30,526 nt of DNA from Spirogloea muscicola (Eukaryota > Streptophyta > Zygnematophyceae > Spirogloeales > Spirogloeaceae). Shown piece after piece: positions 21,588-30,526 of this stretch. Position 1 is the first letter of the stretch; every line of letters begins with the position of its first letter. The stretch covers positions 29,632-60,157 of the forward strand of contig WELB01000124.1 of the NCBI GenBank assembly GCA_009602725.1. The letters are read 5' to 3'. The notes under the pieces are model-generated. The model was not told the DNA's origin. It searched no databases and worked only from the letters and a program-made list of their open reading frames with translations. Both the position numbers and the translations under genes were made by a program.

Positions 21588-22410
21588 CGCTGCAATAGTT
21601 CGCACTAGCAGCCCATTGTCAGCACTTTGCCACTGCTCTCCTTGTGCGTCCTGGCTATGCGTCTATGAGATCAGTGAAGGCTTATAAAAGTTCTGTGATT
21701 GTGCAATTGCTGTCAATCCGCGACTGTAAATGCATGGCACATGGACCTGAGGATGAGCCAACCTCCAATGCAGGCTGATGATGTTGGTGTTATGCTTAAC
21801 TGGGGTTGGCAGCTCTCAAGCCTAGAATGAGTGTATCGAGCACGCAGCACTTCAATGCCTTCTGATTTTGCTGTCGTACCGGTCTGCCTTTTGTGTCGAT
21901 CTGACAAGGATGGTGAGGTTCCGCACATGTGGACACGTGATGGGACTTATAATTCGCATAGCGTGATAGGAGTGACATGCACGGTATCTCACCTCAGCTT
22001 CGGTCAGGGAGATATCTACCTCCGTGCCAGAATGGCATCAGTGCACCAAAGCATCCTGCCGCCTCCGCCGCTCGATGAGAAGCTTACAAGCCAGCTGAAG
22101 AGCACATTAGCCCACTTCGAAGTTGTGACCCACTTTGACGAACTGCAGTGGGTACTGCCTAGGCAGCGGCGCTTTGTGGTACTTAACTCTGTTCTACTAC
22201 AACAGTGTACTGATTTGGTTTTGCCTCTTTCTCATTCTTGCGTGTTGCACATTGACCAACACTTGGGGAGTCAACGGGCCAAACTTCCCCCAAGCAGTAA
22301 TTTTTCTCTTCGCCTCACCTGGGATAAGGGAGCGGAGGGGCCGAGGACGAGAGAAAGCTCTTCACAGAAGGGGGGCGATGGCTGTGGGAAGGAAGTAAAA
22401 GCTCACTCGA
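21588..22410. other. 3' flank of XRN with a long open frame of doubtful status
   Basis: It begins with the XRN 3' UTR. A plus-strand frame from ATG 21855 to 22436 (193 codons) is open, but its end runs into hairpin repeat family A and a stretch like the 8109-8188 repeat. It is therefore probably not an intact gene. The part around 22045-22180 (ILPPPPLDEKLTSQLKSTL) looks most protein-like. No family recognised. Confidence 0.35.
21725..21729 (+). terminator. Possible polyadenylation signal TGTAA of XRN
   Basis: TGTAA, the usual polyadenylation signal in many chlorophyte algae, lies 138 bases past the XRN stop. The motif is short and was not seen at a similar place behind the other genes, so this is weak. 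Confidence 0.35.
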
Positions 22411-22452
22411 AGGAGGCGAGCGCTGTGAAAGGCTAGCCCAGCAAAGAATGGA
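22411..22452 (+). repeat. Dispersed hairpin repeat, family A copy
   Basis: The sequence GCGAGCGCTGTGAAAGGC followed by TAGCCCAGCAAAGAATGGA matches the family core with a few changes. Confidence 0.55.
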
Positions 22453-22520
22453 CTGATATTGGCACTCGCTTCTCTCTCGCTTTATTTGGTTCAAAAACTA
22501 GGCTCGTGGCCGCTGCAACT

Positions 22521-22547
22521 TCCGCCGCCGCCGCCGCTGCCGCTGCT
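22521..22547. repeat. CCG/CTG-rich tract
   Basis: Five CCG units followed by interrupted CTGCCG units. Unlike the other tracts it is not next to a recognised gene start. Confidence 0.75.
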
Positions 22548-22970
22548 AGATCAGGGGGCGCCGAGCGCGCGTTTTGGGTCGCGCTAACAGGGTACTGGCA
22601 GCACACCAGGCGGGAGCAGTCGCCAGGGAGCCTAACCTGATGAGACTCCGTTAATCGGTACTTAAACTGGCACCTTTGCAGAACAATCTCGTGCTCTTGC
22701 TTGGACTATTCGAACGAACATCGCCTCGATAGCTGTAAATTCTTGTGGTGCTCACTTGGTGCAACTTATGTTGCCCTGAAGGTATTTTGCGTGATTGCGT
22801 TGTTTGCATGAGTCGCATCTTGCTCACATCGGCCCAGTAGGTTTTGTAATTCTGTCATCAATACTTGCCGATAATCTGTCGCTCTTCTTTCAACCACTAT
22901 TCTATTTCTGTTACCCAAACTGGTAAAATCTACAGTTATCGAACTTTTCACGGTTACCAACACTCATCAG

Positions 22971-23119
22971 CTTCACTGTTACTATCACCCTCTTTGAGGT
23001 AGTTCACTCGATTTGTCTCTTACCGACACTCTGATGATGTTCTGTTACTTTTACCCTTACCGACACTCTGTCACAACAACCTTCATTTTGTCACTTCACT
23101 GTCACTATCACCCTGTTTG
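22971..23119. repeat. Imperfect spaced duplication
   Basis: The 27-base stretch at 22971-22997 recurs at 23093-23119 with two changes. Between them, CTTACCGACACTCTG occurs twice. Probably a decayed tandem repeat. Confidence 0.55.
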
Positions 23120-23575
23120 AACCGGTTCCTCAACATGTTTCCAAGTCTCCTACATTGCGCTTGCTTGTTCAGGCGTCATGGTCTTTACATTCATCGTCTA
23201 TAACAGTGTGCAGTGTACGTCATCATTCTCTTTATCAATCAGCACGTGATACATGTCTTTCAAGTCATATTCTTCAAGGCATATTTCCTTCTGTTTATAT
23301 TGAGTCGAACCATCTGTTATGTTTGTGTCAACTGCACGGCCTTGCTAAGCCAACTTTCAGATTGTTTACTACTTGTTCCCTTTAAGCCTGTCATACATTG
23401 TGACCAGTTGATAAGCTTGAGGAACCTCTGAATTAATAAGCTGTGACGGCTGGTGTACTATGGAACCTGTTAGCTCCTCTATTCATCGCCGTGTTGATTG
23501 GAAAGTGGGGTGTACTTGACATTCCAGGACCGTTTCCTCCTCTCAGAATGAAAGGACCAGGGGACCCGCTTCCAG

Positions 23576-23640
23576 GAAGAAGTGGCTCTCCCAATGGGGG
23601 CAAGGGCTGTGAGAAGCCAGCCCGAAAAGAATTGACAAGG
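23576..23640 (+). repeat. Dispersed hairpin repeat, family A copy
   Basis: The core GGGCTGTGAGAAGCCAGCCC is followed by GAAAAGAATTGAC. It also shares an upstream GTGGCTCTCCCAATGGGG segment with the inverted copy at 23872-23945. Confidence 0.65.
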
Positions 23641-23735
23641 TTCGAAGGGGCCAAACTACGAGCTAAGCAGCGACTGCGGGGCCTGAAGAGGCTATGGCAG
23701 AACGGGGGAGGATGGACCACTTAGTAGTTACGAGT

Positions 23736-23776
23736 GAGGACCCAGTCTCTCCAGGAGGACCCAGTCTCTCTGACCT
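23736..23776 (+). repeat. Short tandem duplication
   Basis: The block AGGACCCAGTCTCTC occurs twice in a row, a few bases apart. Just upstream, TAGTTACGAGTGAG resembles the CACGAGTCAG landmark of the long repeats. Confidence 0.6.
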
Positions 23777-23871
23777 GAGGCTTGCTTAGCAGGGGTTACT
23801 GAGTGCTTCGTAGCTGCTTCGTTTCTTTTCAGTGCTTGTTGTTCTTCGTACTTCCCCTGGCCCCTTCTCGT

Positions 23872-23945
23872 CCTTTGTTCATTCTTTTCTGGGCTGGCTT
23901 TTTCCAGCCCCTAACCTCAATGGGCGAGCCCTTCTCTCAGAATGA
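23872..23945 (-). repeat. Dispersed hairpin repeat, family A copy, inverted
   Basis: The reverse strand reads GGGCTGGAAAAAGCCAGCCC, then AGAAAAGAATGAAC, preceded by GGGCTCGCCCATTG. It is in opposite orientation to the copy at 23576-23640, so the pair could form a large stem with a loop of about 230 bases. Confidence 0.65.
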
Positions 23946-24546
23946 AACCTTTGCTCTCTGTACTTCAGACGCATACTTAAGAAGAGGCTTGGTCATGGCA
24001 ATTCATATCTATGAAGCTCAATGTAAGGCCATATCTTTGCGTCTCCCGGCCCTTCCAGACCTTGTTGATACCATCGTGCTGGCCTCTATCAGCCATTGCC
24101 TTACATTGACAATTGCTGTTTCTTCCACTGGCTGGAGGCATGGGACTGCTTTCAAATGGTCGCAAATGGTCACGTCGCTTCTTGTTCATGGCCACTTCTG
24201 TTCATACTTTTCCCTGGTTTGGCCAGTCACAGCCATCGCCCTCTACTGGAAGTCCGTCTGTCGAATGGCTGGAGGAAGGCGAGACGGAGCCCGACGGCCC
24301 GCCCCCTCCCAGCCCGCCAGTTCTCCTCCCCCTCCCCCTCTCCCCCCCTCCCCTACCGCCGTTCGTTCGCAGGCCGGGCCTCTCGCCCACGCTGCCCTCC
24401 CTCCTCCCCCCCCGCCGCTTACTTGTCCGCCATTTGGCGCGCCCCGCCGCCGGAGCCCAGCACCCCTGGCCGCCGCCGCCAGCTCCGCCGTCGCCGCCGC
24501 NCGCCGCAGCCGCCGCCGCCGCCGCAGCCGCCGCTGCAGCGGGGCG
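23946..24546. promoter_or_regulatory. Upstream region of the 1042-aa gene
   Basis: The frame that begins at the ATG at 24547 is open upstream to 23803, but that upstream part overlaps repeat DNA and a CCG tract with an unresolved base, so it is read as promoter and leader. It becomes strongly C-rich from 24295. No specific promoter element was recognised. Confidence 0.4.
24468..24540. repeat. CCG-rich tract with one undetermined base
   Basis: Interrupted CCG repeat ending seven bases before the ATG at 24547. Base 24501 is N, suggesting the assembly could not resolve the tract, so its true length is unknown. Confidence 0.85.
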
Positions 24547-27500
24547 ATGCCGCGGCGGGTGCCCGTCTTCCTGGACACGGGCGCCGATGGCACTGCGCTG
24601 GCGGAGCGGCCGGTGCTCCCTGGGAGGCCCCCCCCCGGGAGGGCCCGCAAGAAGAAGGACAAGGGCGGCGGCAGGGAGGCCTCCCACAACGGCGACGGCG
24701 GCGGCGGCGTCCTCGACCTGCGGCCTCACGGCCGCGGCGGAGCCAGCGCAGCCGACTGCGCAGCCGATGACCAGGACTGCGATGACCAGGACCGGCATTT
24801 CGACGGAGGCCTGGCGCTCGACGACGAGCTCTGCCCGTCTCAGGATATCGAGCTCAACCAGCCGCCGGAGCACACGTTCCTGCAGCACGGCGGCGGCGAC
24901 GACGGCGGCGATGTAGATGGCGGGGACGGAGATGCCGAAGACCAAGGTCATGGCCACGGCCACGGCGCGCAGAGGCACGTGCAGCTGGGACTGGCCGACG
25001 GTTCCATGACGCTGGGGGAGCTCGTGTCCGTTGCCGAAGACGAGCACCGCGGAGGGCAGGCAACGTTGGCTGCGCAGCACGGCCGAGTAATGGAAGACGG
25101 TGACGAGGGCGTGGTGGGGGGCGAGGCTGACCTTGTCGGCCACGACAACGGCGACCATGGGGATAATGACGAGGTGGACCTGGCGAGCTACGGCCTCGCG
25201 CCACTCAGCCGCGACGGTGACGACCACCTCCTTCTGGAGTCCACCTGCGACGGCAGCGGCGCTGGCCGCGGCGATGACAGAGGCATCGCCAGCAGCAGCG
25301 AGGAGGCTGAGGCGGAGGCTGAGCGCATCTCGGGGCTGACGGCCATCGAAGCAGCCCTAGCCCCTCACGGCAGCTCGCCAGGAACAGGCAAGGACAGTGG
25401 CATTCGGTCCGGGGCGAGTAATCTAGGCAGCTGCAAGTCGGTGGCTCGGACCAAGGAGGCGGTGCGCCATCGGCAGGGCGGAAGTCGAGACGAGGGCCTC
25501 AGGCTTGCCAAGATCGACGCAGTGAGTCGCACCAATCCTCAACGCCAGCCGCCCATGATCATGTAAGGCAAGGGCCCCCCTCTTATGCAATGGCTGTAGT
25601 GTGCAGAGGTTGGCGGCGAGGCGGGCAAGCAAGCGGCGGCGACGAGAGGGGCGGCCGGCGGCCACGGCTGCAAGTTCCAGGGTGCCGGCCAAGGCCTTGT
25701 CCTCCGACGACCGCCTGGAGCGCATCCGCAACCTCTCGATCGGTGCCCGCCTGGCCTATCAGTGCTCCAGGCCCCCATTCCTCCCTCCCCCCCCACCCCT
25801 TTCCTCATCAGGGCTCCTCTCAACTCCGACTCACAAAGCAACTGCTGCTGATACAGCGGCCTCAATTCTGTTTTGCAACGCTGGCCTGGTCGATGCAGAG
25901 CTGAAGAAGGCGCACAAGGTATCAGCACGCCTGAAGGTTGCCAAGGAGGCCTGCGAGCGCGAGATTGCCAAGGCAAAGGAGGTCATTGGCGAGAAGCCGC
26001 TGCTCGACAAGCTCAAGGTGCAGCAGTAACACTCTTGCTGCACCACCCTTCTCTACATATTTTATATTTGTGACATTCCAGTCACTGAGCGTGCTCCCAA
26101 GCGGCCGGCACGGGTGGCGCAGGCTGTGGCCAAGCTCTGCGCAGACAACGGCGTACCGGACGTGCTGAGCCTCACAGCAGACGCACTGCTCTCAGGCTCC
26201 CTGCCTTTTGGCTCCATCCGTTTCCACCGCCTTGTCTCGCTCGCCGTCAATAGCAACAAAGATTTCACGAATCAGGTCCATGCCAAAACCTTTGGAGTTC
26301 GCCATTATGGCAAACTCTCCAGGCCATATGTTGCTCAACACCGCAGCATAGCCGGCCTTGTGCAGTCACCAAGCCCACCTGCTGATGCATCTTGTGGGTT
26401 CCGGCGGTGACTGGCTGCAATGCAGCTGCAATATTCAGATGAGGAGATGCGCTACTTCTCGGTGCTCAAGCGGCAGAGTTGCGCGGCAGCAGTACTTGAG
26501 GCCATGCGCGGCCCGATGAATATTGGCGGTGGCCACGGGCGGCACTCGGTGCGCACTGCCAAGGTCACCGAGTTTGTCCCATCCCTCAAGGCAAGTTCAC
26601 ACCCCTCCTCGTCCATCATCACCGCCCCACTTACCATCAAGAGCACCATCATCTTGGTGTGCCACTTCAGTCAACTTGCTGGCGCCGGACGGCATGCAGG
26701 CAATTGAGCGTTACGAGAAGCAGCTGGAGAAGAACCGGCTGGCGGAGGGTGGCGACGCCCCGCCAACTTTGCTGGGGTGGACTGAAGAGCAGGGCGGCAT
26801 GGTTCTGCACAATGCTGGGGCCATTGGCCGTGCGAAGGCCGCCAGTGGTGGCGGCGGCGGCGGCAATATGCACGGGCAGCACCATATGCATCTTCTCATG
26901 GCACATGAGAGAGAGGATGATCTCGGCAGCCACCCGGAAATCCACGTCAGCCGGCAAGCGCTGGCTGGAAACGGTGGCAGCAGCGGCGGCTACCTGGGTG
27001 CGCAGGTTGGTCACTTTAGCAGCTCCTTTGCTGACCCTTGCTGCACCTCTGCAGCGACCATTGGTGGTAGCCCACGTTGGCCACGCCTCTGTTGGACATG
27101 AAGCGCTGAAGCTCAAGTTAATGCTTTCTCCTGAGCTCAAGTTACTGCATTAAGGAGAAAGCAGTAACTTTATATGCAACAAAGAAAGACAACAGTACCT
27201 GAGTCTGAGACTTCTGCAACTTCACAGGGCAACTACAACTTCACAGGGCAACTAGTTCATCATGTCAGTTCCCTGCTTATGACCCTGCATGCTTTGTGTT
27301 GCTCAGCACGACATGCAGGTGCACGCGGACCTGACGGCAGCACCGTCGGCAAGCATGCCCCACACGCCATCGCAACAGAAGCGTTCGGCTGCTACTGCCG
27401 CTCCCGGGGCCAAGGCCGTCCGGCGACTGCGGGCCGCTGTTCTGCGAGATAGCGGCGGCGCAGGAGGAGGAGGAGGGATGAGAAGGCCACTACTGCCGCT

Positions 27501-28882
27501 ACCACCGCCAGCGCACCTTGTGGAGCTAAGGCATGTCGGACACAATAGCAGCCTTAGCAGCGGGAAGGGAGGCACCAGCGGCGCTGGTGACTGTGGCAGC
27601 GGAGGCAGCGGCTGCGGCAGCGGCATCGGCGGCGGAAGCGGTGGCGGCCCTCGCAACTACGCAAGTCACCACCATGAGCCATCGCCGCCATCATCACCGC
27701 AGCTCGGCCAACATCACTCTCACCACCATCCAGATGACAAGGAGATGGACCAGGGAGGCGGCAGCAATGGCAACCATGCCGGCGGCGGCAGTGGCAGCGG
27801 CACTGTCCATCACCACTACCAGGCTGGTCTGCAGGTCAGCTACATGATAGCGTGTCGCTGCAGGGCCTTGCGAGCCAGCAGCTTAAGCGGCTGCAGGCGA
27901 TCATCTAGCAGTTGCTGAGGCGCTCTTGACGATGATGTTGTGACCATGTGCCGCCAATTGTGAAGCAGGTAGTGCACCAGCAGATGCCGGTGCTGGCGCA
28001 GATGCAGCGCCAGCAAGTGACAGCGGGGCCCGGCAGCAGCATGCGTGTGGGGCAGTCAGCATCGCCAGCGCCGCCCTCGCAGCAGCTGTCTCAGTGGCAG
28101 GACGCAGCGGCAACGGCAGCCACGCTGGCTAGCGCGGCCGCACAGGCAGATGCAGAGGCTGCCGCTGCCGCAGCGGCAAGCCACTACCTGCGTCCGCAGC
28201 CGCCGCAGCCGCCCCACCTCGGCTCCGACCACTATGGCTTCCAGGTTAGGCGGCGCAGCTACTCAGGTCTCAGCAAGCGCATGGAGCGCTGCTGGACCTG
28301 CCACCAGCACTGCATGAGCTTGACTCCAGGCTTTTGCGCTGGCTGCAGCACATGAGCCTGCAGCAGCAGCAGTGCGACGCGCACGCGCAGCAGCTGCATG
28401 TGGCTGCGGAGCATGAGGCACATTACCTAAGGTCACACCAGCTGCGGTCGCTGGACAGCGCACTCCAGGTTCGAGTGCGAGCACCAATGCTTGAAATAGC
28501 GATCTGGACATGTTTTAGTCATCTAGCGTGCAGTACAACAAAGGTATGATCTGGGGCTTCAGAGCTCTTCAGCTTATGAAGGCTGCCTCCTGCGGACAGC
28601 TTCCCTCACACGCCTCGTGCAAGTCTGACATCGCCTTTGTTTGTGGCAACTTCTGGCCAGGACCATGATCCTACAGCAATGTACATGCGCAGTGGACCAC
28701 CGCCACTGCCACCGCAGCATCAGCCGCCGCCGCCAGGCGGGTCGCCAAACATACAGCAATTCGATCTTGGCCAGGTGACACGGCATGCCGACCACAGTGA
28801 CCTCGATCTGCGGCCACAGCTTGGCTTCACACCATACGGTCACTTGGCACCTGAGCACCTCTTCCGCCAGAGCCAGCAGTAG
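24547..28882 (+). CDS. Large protein of unknown function, acidic N-terminus, coiled coil, Gln-rich C-terminus
   Basis: Eleven exons: 24547-25521, 25607-25742, 25899-26017, 26090-26275, 26426-26590, 26700-27005, 27319-27834, 27864-27896, 27969-28244, 28274-28468, 28661-28882; 3129 nt, 1042 aa, all phases consistent. Residues 1-325 are Gly/Asp/Glu/His-rich, with a basic GRARKKKDKGGG near the start. Next come a basic patch (RRASKRRRREGRP), a coiled-coil-like segment (RLERIRNLSIELKKAHK on to DKLK) and a compact, least repetitive part, about residues 410-530 (VAQAVAKLCADNGVPDVL, GSIRFHRLVSLAVNSNKDF, YSDEEMRYFSVLKRQS). Gly-, His- and Ala-rich spacers and a Gln-rich tail ending FRQSQQ follow. Basic patches and Gln-rich regions suggest a nuclear, perhaps transcription-related protein; that is inference. 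I do not recognise the family. Exons 5 and 8 appear to end at GC donors; for exon 5 a GT donor at 26595 with acceptor 26670 is an in-phase alternative. The 33-base exon 8 is the weakest. Confidence 0.6.
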
Positions 28883-29260
28883 GACCCCGTGCAAGCGGCT
28901 GACAGAGGACATAGCAAATACGAAGCTCATGACAAGTGCTCTTGCAACTCCTAGGCTGCAGAAGCCATCCACCTTCTTCCTCCTACATCCCCCCATTACC
29001 GCATACCCTGCGGCCTTCCATGAGTATACAGATACGAGTGCCCACAAGAGTAAAGATCTGCAGCTTCCTAGCTTGCAGCCTGCCTCGTCCGGGCAAAGTG
29101 CCTACGAAGGGGCATGATTTCGGCCGGAATGTACAGGTGAGTGCGGGCCCTCAGCCACAGGCAGCCACAAAGACATGGGTGATGGGGCTTAGCACCTTCG
29201 GTGCCACCTAGTGCAACACCCTGCGTGACTGGTTGCCAGTCAAGCTTGCGCGGCCTCAGA
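28883..29260. other. Convergent intergenic region
   Basis: 378 bases between the stop of the 1042-aa gene and the stop of the SKIP5-like gene; both 3' UTRs must lie here. No repeat or clear polyadenylation signal was recognised. Confidence 0.5.

Positions 29261-30526
<1,266 letters not shown>

Larger units (their letters stand above)
22453..23590. other. Intergenic, gene-free, AT-richer
   Basis: Holds a CCG tract at 22521-22547, then about 800 bases of more AT-rich DNA with an imperfect internal duplication. No protein-like frame, tRNA or other RNA gene was recognised. Confidence 0.45.

Noticed and set aside
24202-25227. 341-codon minus-strand open frame opposite the 1042-aa gene
   Set aside because: Shadow of the GC-rich first exon; no family-like motif, and it runs through the CCG tract.
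28574-29047. 157-codon minus-strand open frame downstream of the SKIP5-like gene
   Set aside because: It overlaps the last exon of the 1042-aa gene in antisense and shows no recognisable protein features.

Overview
The window is nuclear DNA of a green-lineage eukaryote, most likely a green alga. It is moderately GC-rich and its genes are cut by many introns of roughly 70-380 bases. The recognisable proteins are plant-type: snurportin-1, a CLC anion transporter of the plant CLC-a/b type, a nuclear XRN2/XRN3-type 5'-3' exoribonuclease with a zinc knuckle, and an F-box protein of the SKIP5 type. No operon, ribosome-binding site, phage or CRISPR array was seen. Species cannot be named from the sequence.

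Layout: (1) 1-1868, plus strand, snurportin-1, cut off at its 5' end by the window. (2) 2529-6300, minus strand, a complete seven-exon CLC gene (793 aa), convergent with snurportin. (3) 6301-9820, repeat-rich DNA with a possible broken minus-strand gene around 7357-7919. (4) 10072-11784, plus strand, a tentative three-exon gene of unknown function (395 aa). (5) 11975-12520, a second copy of repeats found in region 3. (6) 13085-21587, plus strand, the exoribonuclease, 23 exons and 1144 aa, with all exon phases consistent. (7) 21588-24546, intergenic and rich in repeats. (8) 24547-28882, plus strand, an 11-exon gene for an unrecognised protein of 1042 aa. It has an acidic Gly/Asp-rich N-terminus, a basic and coiled-coil middle and a Gln/His/Pro-rich C-terminus. 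(9) 29261-30403, minus strand, the 3' part of the SKIP5-like gene, ended by a 123-base T run that fills the window edge.

The genes do not form one pathway. Two act in RNA biology (snurportin imports capped snRNPs, the exoribonuclease degrades and terminates nuclear transcripts), one in vacuolar or organellar anion transport, one in SCF ubiquitin ligation, and two are unknown. Exon models were built by hand from protein-family resemblance plus GT-AG (rarely GC-AG) sites and phase bookkeeping; no alignment or transcript was available.

The points most worth following are: a duplicated short reading frame whose two copies differ almost only at synonymous positions; a dispersed hairpin-bearing repeat with six copies in 30 kb; GC-AG introns, one of them well supported; CGG/CCG tracts at or near the 5' parts of most genes; and the conserved-looking unknown 1042-aa protein. 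I did not find convincing evidence of a new multi-gene system.
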